From contig NC_091125.1 of the NCBI RefSeq assembly GCF_040183065.1, positions 128,158,621 to 128,222,620 of the forward strand: a DNA stretch of 64,000 nt, given 5' to 3'. This DNA is from Periplaneta americana. Lineage: Eukaryota > Arthropoda > Insecta > Blattodea > Blattidae. Positions 13,801-22,044 of this stretch are shown in pieces; within the stretch, counting starts at the first letter, position 1, and each line of letters opens with the position of its first letter. Below the pieces are notes generated by a model that did not search any database, was not told the DNA's origin, and saw only the letters and a list, made by a program, of their open reading frames with translations. Made by a program: the position numbers and the translations under genes.

Positions 13801-14103
13801 CGTAGTTACACAAATACCAAGCCTATCGTTTTTAATTTGTTCTCTTTCATATTAAAATTACTGAGATACTGCCTAATCGATTAGAACTTACAGAATTTTT
13901 TGATCTGTTGTATACATTCAAAAATAAAATAGTAGATAATGATGACTATCTCTATTAAAAACGAATACCATCAGTAAAGTACCCGTAATAAATTAATTTC
14001 AATTCCTTAACCTTACATTGTCAATCTGTCTAAAGGACATTATTGTCTTACCTATATATTCTGTGTTCCACCTATTAAAATTTGTATCAACATCTTCCTC
14101 CAT
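4624..14103 (-). CDS. CNTD1: CNTD1, cyclin N-terminal domain-containing protein 1 (six exons)
   Basis: Exons, minus strand: 14052-14103, 13585-13774, 10665-10833, 9710-9820, 8206-8402, 4624-4834; 930 nt, 309 residues. All introns are GT-AG and the phases agree (1, 2, 0, 0, 2). The protein has a cyclin-like fold: residues 18-80 include [20 protein letters not shown], followed by [15 protein letters not shown], and SCMQLASKF near 125-133, which lines up with the first cyclin box of vertebrate CNTD1. [20 protein letters not shown] and [18 protein letters not shown] in exon 5 match the LPTPLAYVE and LLDLVYLLHEPIY blocks. Length is near the human 330. In mouse CNTD1, and in worm its counterpart COSA-1, act in meiotic prophase nuclei to mature designated crossovers. 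The gene is head to head with SCO1. Two RTE fragments and a MITE sit in its introns, none in an exon. The family call is from memory of the vertebrate sequence, not a search. Confidence 0.85.
4975..6167 (+). mobile_element. RTE-clade LINE, 5'-truncated, in CNTD1 intron 5
   Basis: A 13-bp target duplication TATTACATGCACA flanks the insert (4962-4974 and 6168-6180). The first half (to 5372) encodes reverse transcriptase: [24 protein letters not shown] and the catalytic box VYADDVN. The second half (5517-6152) encodes the C-terminal region [16 protein letters not shown] and [11 protein letters not shown]. The tail is a short AAGT repeat, as in RTE elements, rather than poly(A). A stop falls directly after the YADD region and there is a frame shift near 5465, so this copy is dead. 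Endonuclease and first RT motifs are missing by 5' truncation. Confidence 0.85.
6900..7720 (+). mobile_element. shuffled LINE fragments
   Basis: At about 7090-7370 a frame reads [20 protein letters not shown] then [18 protein letters not shown], the cysteine-histidine tail common to insect LINE ORF2 proteins. At 7380-7640 a decayed frame has [17 protein letters not shown] and [17 protein letters not shown], an N-terminal reverse transcriptase segment. The C-terminal piece lies before the RT piece, so these are rearranged or separate fragments. All lie in CNTD1 intron 5. Confidence 0.6.
8206..8402 (-). CDS. CNTD1: CNTD1 exon 5
   Basis: Residues 175-239, starting [17 protein letters not shown] and containing [16 protein letters not shown]. 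Acceptor TATTTTACAG, donor GTACTT; phase 2 end completing Arg240. Confidence 0.85.
8923..9388 (+). mobile_element. RTE-clade LINE 3' end in CNTD1 intron 4
   Basis: Flanked by the 15-bp target duplication AAATTCTTAAGTGAT (8908-8922 and 9389-9403). The sequence matches the last 470 bp of the copy at 4975-6167 closely, including [14 protein letters not shown] and an AAGT-repeat tail. Heavily 5'-truncated. The intact target duplication points to a fairly recent insertion. Confidence 0.85.
9710..9820 (-). CDS. CNTD1: CNTD1 exon 4 (small)
   Basis: A 111-nt, phase 0-0 exon (residues 138-174) reading [20 protein letters not shown] then [17 protein letters not shown]. Acceptor TCTATTACAG, donor GTATGA. 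It fills the gap expected from vertebrate CNTD1, whose matching block ends in ELDVLKSLNFRI before LPTPLAY. It is below the usual open-frame length cutoff and easily missed. Confidence 0.8.
10171..10542. repeat. 65-70-bp direct repeats around a tRNA-like unit
   Basis: The sequence starting TGAATTTAAATACTATTATA at 10172 recurs at about 10476 with few differences and runs through CACAACCTCGA in both. The roughly 300-bp unit between carries the tRNA-like block at 10231-10301. It looks like a partial tandem duplication of a SINE-bearing segment, in CNTD1 intron 3 (downstream of exon 3). Confidence 0.5.
10231..10301 (-). other. tRNA-like sequence (SINE head or tRNA relic)
   Basis: On the minus strand a 71-nt cloverleaf can be drawn: acceptor AACTCGA/TCGAGGT with one mismatch, D arm GCTC-GAGC, anticodon arm CCTGA/ACAGG with loop CTGGAAA (GGA in anticodon position), T arm GCAGG-TTCGATT-CCTGC. 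A GGA anticodon would mean serine, but the long variable arm of tRNA-Ser is absent and two stem pairs are broken. It is therefore more likely a SINE promoter head than a working gene. Confidence 0.5.
10665..10833 (-). CDS. CNTD1: CNTD1 exon 3
   Basis: Residues 81-137, with [15 protein letters not shown], a charged helix and [19 protein letters not shown], the core cyclin-box helix. Acceptor ATTGACAG, donor GTATGT; phase 0 at the end. Confidence 0.85.
11087..11484. mobile_element. inverted-repeat element with about 80-bp arms
   Basis: The left arm (11087-11170) contains GTGTTAATTATGTAAGCATG and GCTTACAGCTGTTTCGGTG; the right arm (11401-11484) is its near-perfect inverse. The GTGT-rich core has a relative at 47420-47790 in the window. 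No protein domain is seen in it; the 69-residue frame at 11134 is unremarkable. Family not recognised. Lies in CNTD1 intron 2. Confidence 0.6.
12461..13063. mobile_element. 603-bp MITE with TACTGGGTGTTCA ends
   Basis: The left end ATACTGGGTGTTCATTTCAA and the right end, inverted, AATACTGGGTGTTCAGTTCA match over about 30 bp, continuing to GTGTCATG. No coding frame of a transposase is visible. The target duplication is unclear, so the superfamily is left open. Located in CNTD1 intron 2. Confidence 0.6.
12721..12812 (+). repeat. 92-bp perfect direct repeat, copy 1
   Basis: Identical base for base to 13392-13483. This copy lies inside the MITE at 12461-13063. Confidence 0.9.
13392..13483 (+). 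repeat. 92-bp perfect direct repeat, copy 2
   Basis: Second copy of 12721-12812, lying 329 bp beyond the MITE's right end and about 100 bp from CNTD1 exon 2. Perfect identity suggests a recent segmental copy of MITE sequence. Confidence 0.9.
13585..13774 (-). CDS. CNTD1: CNTD1 exon 2
   Basis: Residues 18-80. Acceptor TTTATTTCAG, donor GTAAGC. Contains [20 protein letters not shown] and the conserved cyclin helix ending EIFD. Ends in phase 2, completing Arg81 with exon 3. Confidence 0.85.
14052..14103 (-). CDS. CNTD1: CNTD1 exon 1 (start codon)
   Basis: ATG at 14103-14101 followed by [16 protein letters not shown] (residues 1-17); donor GTAAGA; ends in phase 1. The start is the only ATG in a short exon whose phase fits exon 2. 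Any upstream non-coding exon is not visible. Confidence 0.75.
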
Positions 14104-14813
14104 AGTAATTCATGATTTTTACCATATCAACACAGTGATATCAATATGTCATTTAAATACGGGTAACAGGTATTTAAACAAATTCAAATAACGCGCTAGT
14201 CACATGTAACATGTAGTGGGAGTGAAGGTTTCATCTTTACCTTCTTGCAGGCACGGGTAGCTGTAGGGGGAATTTACTTTTCATGAGAGGGAAATTCATT
14301 TCAATACAATAAATATTGTGATCAGTGTCGCCAATTCAGCGGTTTCCCCGCTAGATCTGACGTTTTTATGTGTTCATTTAGCGAGTAAAATTTATAAAAT
14401 TTATATTACTGATATACGGGTTTAGCGGATATTTTAGCACTCACAGTGGCAAAATAATTTCATTTCACATTTACAGCATAACAATTTAGCGGTTTCTGCA
14501 CTGATTCATAGCAGTTTTCTAAGAATCGAGTTGGCCACACTGATTGTGATAGGATCGGAATGGATGTTGGGAGCGGCTTACTTCTAAGGTTTTTGGTTAA
14601 ATAGTTGTGATTATTTTAATAAAGTCTGTAATTGGTTATTAATATTCTATGATTATATTCATATAAATGAGACGCGTTTGCATATTATATTTGGTGCCCA
14701 TGGTAGTAAATGAAGTTCTTATCGTGAAAAGATAATACATATAAAACGTTGACATCCCATAACCTAGTTACAGCAGGGCGTGTGAACATCTCTCATTTTT
14801 ATAATCGTTCACG
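14104..14813. promoter_or_regulatory. divergent promoter region of CNTD1 and SCO1
   Basis: The two start codons face away from each other across 710 bp. The region must hold both 5' UTRs and core promoters if no non-coding first exons exist. I see no clear TATA box in a defined position. About a third is taken up by a MITE (14323-14542). Confidence 0.55.
14323..14542. mobile_element. hAT-type MITE in the shared promoter
   Basis: Perfect 8-bp target duplication ATTGTGAT at 14315-14322 and 14543-14550. Ends CAGTGTCGCCAATTC and, inverted, CAGTGTGGCCAACTC form short terminal inverted repeats, as in hAT elements. 220 bp, no coding capacity. It lies 220 bp from the CNTD1 ATG and 271 bp from the SCO1 ATG. 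Confidence 0.8.
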
Positions 14814-14864
14814 ATGTCTGTTTATATTACGAGATGCCGTTTGATGTCGAACATGAGAGAAGCG
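14814..14864 (+). CDS. SCO1: SCO1 exon 1 (start codon)
   Basis: Residues 1-17, [17 protein letters not shown], arginine-bearing and free of acidic residues until Glu16, fitting a mitochondrial presequence. Donor GTAGGT, phase 0. The first exon is the least certain because presequences are not conserved. Confidence 0.7.
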
Positions 14865-17607
14865 GTAGGTTAACATTATCATCTGCTTGTAGCTTATACT
14901 TCGTTAAAACAATTGAAGAGTAAATTTCTGGAAGTAGTAGGCCTACGGTAGGCCTAGAAATTTGTTTGGAGTTTTATTTATAATAGTTTATGTCCTTTAT
15001 TGTCTGTATGGAATTCACAAAATAACAAAAGTTACGTAATTTATTTGGGAAAATTTCGGTATACGGATTCCTCACTGACATTTATATCTTACAATACTAA
15101 AAAGAGCAGATTTGTCTGCGTTTGTCGAATGCGCATCATCATGCTTACGAAAAGGCACTTTTCAGTGCCAATAATTTATTTTATGTGCACAAGGTTGGAA
15201 TTTTGAAGTAAGAGGGAAAGGAAGGAATCCGTGTTCTGAAACAGGCCTTTTATGGTAGTATTCAATTACGTTTAACTGGCATGGATAAATCTGTTCACTC
15301 TTATCTTCAGGAGAGATATTTTAGAAAAAACAGTAGCTAAAATTCATTGCGAACCTTACCCATTGCTGTATATATTTTTTTCTAGGTTGTTGGCTGTGTG
15401 CCTCGAAAGCCTTTGAGTAATATTGGTCTTACAAGACTATACTGTAATGCTGCGCTTCCACCAAAAAAGCCGAAAGAATCAAGAGGACCCATAACTTGGA
15501 AAAGTCTTTCTATAACAGCTGTAATTGGAGGAGGATTGTTAGCATTTATGTTATATTTGAAGCGTGAAAAGGAAATAGGTATGGTTTCATGATTTTGTAA
15601 AGTTACTGTTAAGTAGGTCCTATCACTGATGAGGCCCTACAGATATATGGGCCTGTTATTTGGGATAAAAATATACGTGGTGGTGTCCACACCTGTGGAG
15701 TAACGGTTATCGCGTCTGGCCGTGAAACCAGGTGGCCCGAGTTCGAGTCCCGGTCGGGTCAAGTTACCTGGTGACGTTTTTTCCAGGGTTTTCCCTCAAC
15801 CCAATATGAGTAAATGCTAGGTAACTTTCGGTGCTGGACCCCGGACTCATTTCACCGGCATTATCACCTTCATCTCATTCAGACGCTAAATAACCTAAGA
15901 TGTTGAAAAAGCGTCGTAAAATAACCTACTAAAATAAATGAAAATACGTGGTGTAAGATGATTTTTTTAAGTAGTTATTTAACGACACTGTATCAACTAC
16001 TAGGGTATTTAGCGTCTATGGAATTGGTAATAGCGAGATGGTATATGGCTAGATACCAAGCAGAAATTGAACCCCCCCCCCCCCGAATATAGTTCTGGGC
16101 GTTCTTCCGAACAGGGGCAGTGACATTTCCCCTAAGGTTAGAGCTCAGTTTAGGTGTGTTTGTGTGTGTGTGTATTAATCGAAAAAAATGTCATATAAAC
16201 ATGCGTCCTATTCTCAATATTTTCTAGCCACTAATTTTCGATTAATACACACACACCTAAATTGAGCTCTAACCTTAGGGGAAATTCCGCTGCCCCTGTT
16301 CGGAAGCACGCCCCTATGATAACTACCTTGTGAGTCATCAGTGACATACTTTTCCATCGTATCTTTAAATTTACCGCAGAAAAATGTGTAATTATGCAAT
16401 ACTGAATTATCACAGTTTCAATGATTGAACATAGTTGTTTAGATTCAAAGCTACATGCACATTGTTTATTTTTAATTATATTATGATTTTAGCCATTCAG
16501 AAAGAGCGGAAACGACAGCTGGGGAAGGCGTCTATTGGAGGAAGTTTCGAATTAATTGATCACAACAATAAAGTTCGTAAGAGTGAAGACTTTTTAGGGC
16601 AATGGCTTCTGATTTATTTTGGTTTCACACATTGCCCTGATATTTGTCCAGATGAACTTGAGAAAATGGCAGCAGTTATAAAGGCACTTGGTAAGTGCAA
16701 ACATTTGATACAGAATTTCTATCTGGTAACTTATGTTATTGCATATTTATTAACAGCATTTAAATACCACAATAATGAGAAAACTCCTACATACTGCAAG
16801 ATGATTTTTGTGGCATGCTATTAAAGAATATTGTTTAGGATACTCAATAGTATTTAATGTAGATAGTTGGTGATATTTGTACGACAATGGTTGGCACAAA
16901 TATAGTCTAGGTCAGCCATTATTGGGTCTGAATTATACAAAAAACAGTCCACTTTATTTAGTAGTTTTATACTATTTTACAAGAGGTACCAGAAAGGGGC
17001 TGTGTGCATCCGTTCCCAAATATATAAACTATAGGGACAAACTTCAGGAAGTGATTCCTGACAGGAAAAGGAAAAAAAAAAGTTCATATTAACATAGTCT
17101 ATGTTCGGAAATGCACAGAGAATCCGGAATACAGCATAATTACAGAAAAAAAGAGAAAAGTCATAAAAAAAGGGGAGAGTGAGAAGAGAGAATGATTCCT
17201 TTGGAAACAACAAAATGTGTAGTGAAAGGAACTAGAACTAAGAGCTCTGTTTGAATTCTGTTCAGACAAATAAACTGAATTTGCAATTAGTAGTACATGT
17301 TGTATTTGAGCTTATATCAGAGAGTTGTGTTTGCTAGATGCAGAGAAAGTTGTCCCTCCAGTGCTGCCTTTGTTTATAACTGTGGACCCTCTGAGGGACA
17401 CAGCTGAGGTTGTGCGAAAGTATGTGGAGGAGTTCTCTCCACGCATCTTGGGACTGACTGGCAGCGTCGAACAGGTGGAGAAGGCCTGCAAAGCCTACAG
17501 AGTATACTTCAGTGCAGGGCCAAGGGACAAGGACGAGGACTACATTGTGAGTGCAATCGTTTTTAATTGTGGTTTACAGTTGTTTCGCGTTTTTGTAATA
17601 ATAGTAC

Positions 17608-17654
<47 letters not shown>

Positions 17655-20600
17655 TGCTAATAAAACGAAACTAAATATATGGATCTCAGAATAGAAATAC
17701 ATAACGTCATAGTTTTTTTAACTCAGCGGAGAGTACTTGACTTCGCATCATTTACCTGAGTGTCCCTCCTCTAGTAGTGATAAATTTAATGTTAGATCTT
17801 ATTGTGATTGTAACATTTTCCTGAGCAATCCACAAAGCACTGCATGATGTTTAATAGAGCACTGGTGCAGTACTGGTAGAAGAAATGGGAGTATCCCGTA
17901 AAAACCTAACACGAAACACAGTTGTAACAATGTTGCCAACTTAGCCATTTTGTGGCTAAATCTAACATATTTATGCTGGGTTGCAAGAAAGCATTTATAG
18001 GTTCATTAAACACTATTGGTCCTATAACTGTTCATTTAGCGTCAGTAAGCGTTGCAAGAACGACCTTTAAAGCTATTGGTTCTTTAAAGCACTCTGTAAA
18101 CTATAGGTCTAAAATCGGAGCTATAAACTGTTAACGAATCGTTAGCTGCTATATTGTACGTATATTTCTTGTTTTTGTATCTGACAGTATTAAGTAATTT
18201 CGTGGATATGTTATCATCAGAAGTAAGTGAAATGTAATATACATATCACAGTGAACTCGAGATTCATGTGTGTATAGGAAAAGTTTTGTAAATAAAATAA
18301 TTTTATTACTATTATAGAATCATCTGACGTAGAGGTTATGTTTGATATGATACAACATCTACCAAGACCAAGAATACTAAGAGACAGATCGAATCCTCGA
18401 GAAGAATGCGATAATATTGATTTTAAGGTTAGATTTAGATTATCGAAAGACACATTCATGGCTCTGTTGCATGAAATAGGGCATTATATTGGAAAACAAA
18501 TCGCACGCAGTAAATTGCCTTGCGCTATTACGCAATAGGAGCATTTCAGAATGTGATAGTGGATCATATTCATGTTTATAAATCTACAGTTTGTAGAATA
18601 ATAAGATGTGTGACTGCATTGCAAGAATGAGAGAACAATACATTACTATGCCTCAAGGAAATTCTGTACAAACAGTAAAACACGATTTCTTCTCAATTTT
18701 CAATTTTTCCAACGTTATTGGTGCATAGACTGTAGCCATATGAAAATTCAAAGCCCTATTGGACACTTGAATGAGATGTACCGAAACAGGAAAGTTTACT
18801 TCTCTATCAATCTATACCAAGAATCGTTGCATGTTGGCCTGGGTCAGTATTTGATGCCTGTCGTGCAAAGTTTGAAAACAATGACTATCCAAAAACACAA
18901 TATTACCATAGCGACACGCATGTATAATAAGCAAATTATTTGTGCCGGCTACGATGGCTCTGTCATTTTGAATTTTTACCGCTTAAAGGTGGAATAGCTA
19001 ACAGATCGTTAAATATCACATTTGCAACGACCTATACTTTAAAGGTCCATTACTTAACGAGAGAATAGCAATTTATGGAACAGATTTCTTGCAACCCAGC
19101 ATTAGAGTGACACTTAGCCATAGTAATTCGAGAAATGCTTATAGCCTGAAATGTAGGATATTTTATATGACTGACTGGCCAAAGTATAGCTTTTTTTTTT
19201 TTTTTTTTTTTTAATATTTGATTCTAAAATATCATACAGAAATAAAGCTTACATGAAACCATTTAATTTAAGATGTTGTATCATGAATGCTTTAAAAATT
19301 TCATATCATTTTATTGTTTGATTTGCACATAGCACGAATGTTCTCGGTCTGCTATGTAATCACAGATCATATCACTATAGACGCAATAATCATTCATTCA
19401 CTCTTTTCTTCACTTTCTCTCATTTCCTGCTCGCTCAGTGCTTTCAACTTGTAGTTATATTTTAACAGTAGTACAACAATGCATTCTTTAAGGAAAGTTT
19501 AGTGATATAAATGTTGATATTATAAATAAATAATTCAAATAGTTAAACTAATGTGTGTTAGACTTGTGTTCGTAGATAAATTTTATGTAATATTTATATG
19601 TAATAGTGCCTTTTATATTCTATTGATATATGTTTTAAATTACCAATAGAAAGCTTAACTTTATCATCATTACGACAGTGCAGACTGATCCTAATGAATT
19701 ATGATAAAATCAGCACAATTACTAAGTTAATCGTGATAACACTGATAACCATAGTTTATAAGAACGAATCTAGCCTAGCCTTGCATGTGTAATTGTTGGC
19801 ATATTCCCGCAATCTAGATGTTCTTTTTACACATAAGAGCTTACTCTTTTGCTCATCTGGTATATTTTTTTCAAGATGAGTTGGCAACGCTGACAGTCTA
19901 TGTCCACCACAAATTCCTCTTATAAGCAAACATTCTCAAGGAGACAGATAAAGAAGTTAATTTTCTTTCTTCCACCATGTTAATAATGTCAAAACAAGTG
20001 CTTGTACAAATTTTGGCACTCGAGCGCATTACGAGGGGCATAAAAAATAAGTTTTGTCTGGGATTGTTTACAGAAAGAAAACACAGCTTCATTGAAAAAA
20101 TTTATTGGAACAGATATAACTACTGTTGAGTTATTTTTCAACATATTCCCCACTGGAATTGAAACATTCGTCATACCATGATATCAACAGAAAGGTGCAG
20201 ATAGCTGTCACACATTGGTTCCGATCCCAGGTGGCAGACTTCTACGACACAGGGACACAAAAATCTATCCCATGGAATGACAAATGTCTTAATTCCGGTG
20301 GGGAATATGTTGAAAAATAGCTCAACAATTGCTGTATCTGTTCCAATAAATCTTTCCATGAAATTGTGTTTCCTTTCTGTAAACGATTCCAGGGAAACTT
20401 ATTTTTATGGCCCTCGTAATTGTGCTCAAGTGGCCAAAATTTGTATAAGCACTTGTTTTGGCATTATTGTTATGGTGGAAGAAAAAAAACTTTATCTGCC
20501 GCCATAAGAATGTTTGCTTGTTAGACCCACCAAAATTCGAACCCAGTTACCAGCATGGGAAGCTGATGCTGTTAGCCATTTGAATAACAGTGTGCCTGAA

Positions 20601-22044
20601 TCATGATCTTTTTAATTATAATTCTAAGAATATACCAATACACTAGACTCGCTAATCTGGCCTCCTTCTAGTGTACTTCCTATCACTTCTACTATAATAG
20701 TTTTCTGGGAAATTTGCACCAGCGCCATATGTTACATTATAATATTACTTACACACGTATGTACAGTAGTGGCAAAAAAACCGGGGCGACCCTTGTAGCT
20801 GATTTCAGAGCCTTGTTCACTCCAGAGCACGATAGACTGGTAACTAAGACTTTTGTGGTTCGAATCCTGCCTGGAAAGGAAACTTTTTTTTTGTTCCTTA
20901 TTCAAATTTATTCCCAATACTTTTCGATTGCAGCGATATTTTACTACTTAATTAACTTATTATTCCCAGAACATGAATTTTACCGGCAATTGAAAAGTAT
21001 TGGGAATAAATTTGAATAAGGAACAAAAAAAAGTTTCCTTCCCAGGCAGGATTCGAACCGCGAAAGTCTTAGTTACCAGTCTATCATGCTCTAGAGTGAA
21101 CAAGGCTGTGAAATCAGCTACAAGGGTCAGTCTGTTTTTTTTTTTTTGCCACTACTGTACGTACATACATGTATACATGCCAGCCATATGTGGAACGTTA
21201 CAGTTTTGATTTAGAAGTGCAAGTGGAGTGGTTGGCGCAGCTTACAACATTGAGTTAATGACATTTTTAAGCATTCTCAGTAATCTGGCACCTCTCTGTG
21301 CAAGGAATGGCCGGATTAGCAAGAGTCTACTGTAGTTCATTCTTGTTTATTTTCATTTTTCGAGTCTAGAGTTGCGTGCAAGCTTAAATAACAACTGTAA
21401 GAACAACAACATCAGTAATAATGATAATAAAAAATTCTTGAGATATAAAAATAGAAACAGCGCACATGTTATGAAAATATCAGTTATGAAATATAATTTA
21501 TACTGTATTATTTATATTAAATTATTGGTATGTGAAAATGTTTGTAAGTCGCGAACTCAAGTACCATGCATCAAGAACCTCAGCCCTTGGTACTGGATCA
21601 TAATGGTAATCATCATCATCATCTGTGGTCATACAGCCCTTTTAGTTTAGCCTTGACCTCCTTAAGAATTGCCGCCCAATCTTCCCTCTCTAGGGCTCTT
21701 CGTCTCCATCTCTTAATTCCTGCTTTAACTAGATCATCCTGAACATCATCCAACCATCGTAGTTTAGGTCTCATAATGGTAATATAACATCATTATTGCT
21801 TAGTTTCATGTTTTATATTTCATTTTCAAGTTGTTCATCTCCTTTTACAGTATGAGTTTGCAGAGGTAATAGTAATGGTTACGTTGTTTGACAGGTGGAC
21901 CACACTATTATCATGTACCTGGTGAATCCAGATGGCGAATTTGTGGACTATTATGGACAGAACCGACTAGTGGAAGAAATTACCAGCAGTATCCGAGTGA
22001 ACATGGCTAAGTGGGATCAGTTTAACAATCCGAGCTGGTTCTGA
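14814..22044 (+). CDS. SCO1: SCO1, mitochondrial copper chaperone for cytochrome c oxidase (five exons)
   Basis: Exons 14814-14864, 15386-15578, 16493-16690, 17338-17546, 21895-22044; 801 nt, 266 residues; all introns GT-AG, phases 0, 1, 1, 0. SCO proteins sit in the inner mitochondrial membrane and deliver copper to the CuA site of COX2. The sequence shows a basic N-terminal presequence, GPITWKSL and one membrane segment (about 57-75, [17 protein letters not shown]), then a thioredoxin-like domain. Copper ligands are present: Cys129 and Cys133 in [10 protein letters not shown], and His220 in [22 protein letters not shown] and ILGLTGS are family hallmarks. Length is normal for insects. Introns 2 and 4 hold SINEs, palindromes and DNA transposons but the exons are intact, so the gene looks functional. 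Confidence 0.95.
15386..15578 (+). CDS. SCO1: SCO1 exon 2
   Basis: Residues 18-81, covering the rest of the presequence, the [10 protein letters not shown] motif and the transmembrane helix. Acceptor TTTTTTTCTAG, donor GTATGG, phase 1. Confidence 0.9.
15681..15940 (+). repeat. tRNA-derived SINE in SCO1 intron 2
   Basis: The head has a box A-like segment and the box B GAGTTCGAGTCCCG; the body contains GGGTTTTCCCTCAACCC and CCGGACTCATTTCACCGGC; the tail is GCGTCGTAAAATAACC. Flanking near-identical AAAATAYACGTGGTG copies (about 15666-15680 and 15941-15953) are the target duplication. This is a young-looking copy. Confidence 0.8.
16096..16305. repeat. palindrome with about 80-bp arms in SCO1 intron 2
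   Basis: The left arm (CCGAACAGGGGCAG ... CCCCTAAGGTTAGAGCTCA) is repeated inverted on the right with few differences, separated by about 45 bp. A run of about 13 C precedes it at 16071-16084. No target duplication was resolved. Confidence 0.75.
16493..16690 (+). CDS. SCO1: SCO1 exon 3 with the CxxxC copper motif
   Basis: Residues 82-147: [20 protein letters not shown], then [20 protein letters not shown] and [11 protein letters not shown]. Acceptor GATTTTAG, donor GTAAGT. Confidence 0.95.
17338..17546 (+). CDS. SCO1: SCO1 exon 4
   Basis: Residues 148-217: [26 protein letters not shown] and [17 protein letters not shown]. Acceptor GTTTGCTAG, donor GTGAGT. An (AAT)n microsatellite starts about 60 bp into the next intron. 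Confidence 0.95.
17605..17655. repeat. (AAT)n microsatellite
   Basis: Uninterrupted trinucleotide run just downstream of SCO1 exon 4. Confidence 0.9.
17974..19101 (+). mobile_element. PIF/Harbinger DNA transposon, decayed
   Basis: Perfect 17-bp terminal inverted repeats TGCTGGGTTGCAAGAAA, flanked by the 3-bp target duplication TTA (17971-17973, 19102-19104), the TWA preference of this superfamily. A frame at 18338-18537 reads [20 protein letters not shown], like the N-terminal part of Harbinger transposases. The DDE region is broken by stops and deletions; at 1128 bp it is shorter than a full element. No Myb-like partner gene is seen. It sits in SCO1 intron 4. Confidence 0.85.
19905..20545. 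mobile_element. palindrome of two mariner 3' ends
   Basis: Arms 19905-20178 and 20277-20545 are inverted copies. The spacer and right arm (about 20190-20320) encode [20 protein letters not shown] and [12 protein letters not shown], the C-terminus of mariner-family transposases; the left arm encodes the same tail on the minus strand. Both arms continue into the mariner 3' flank. All frames are short and broken. The structure may come from two insertions head to head or an inverted duplication. Confidence 0.7.
20764..21157. mobile_element. palindromic Tc1/mariner-type MITE carrying tRNA-like arms
   Basis: Ends CAGTAGTGGCAAAAAAA inverted at both sides and flanked by TA (20762-20763, 21158-21159). 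Arms of about 170 bp are near-identical inverses around a spacer of about 70 bp. Each arm holds a tRNA box B-like motif GGTTCGAATCCTGCC (plus strand in the left arm, minus in the right). No transposase. In SCO1 intron 4. Confidence 0.75.
21611..21770 (-). mobile_element. LINE 3' fragment with 13-bp target duplication
   Basis: Flanked by TCATAATGGTAAT (21598-21610 and 21771-21783). On the minus strand it reads [20 protein letters not shown] and [18 protein letters not shown], a common end of insect LINE ORF2, with an (ATG/ATC)n tail. Strongly 5'-truncated, in SCO1 intron 4, 112 bp before exon 5. Confidence 0.8.
21895..22044 (+). CDS. SCO1: SCO1 exon 5 (stop codon)
   Basis: Residues 218-266: [20 protein letters not shown] with the copper-ligand histidine, ending in NPSWF. 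Acceptor GTTTGACAG; TGA at 22042-22044. Confidence 0.95.
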   Translation: MDHTIIMYLVNPDGEFVDYYGQNRLVEEITSSIRVNMAKWDQFNNPSWF

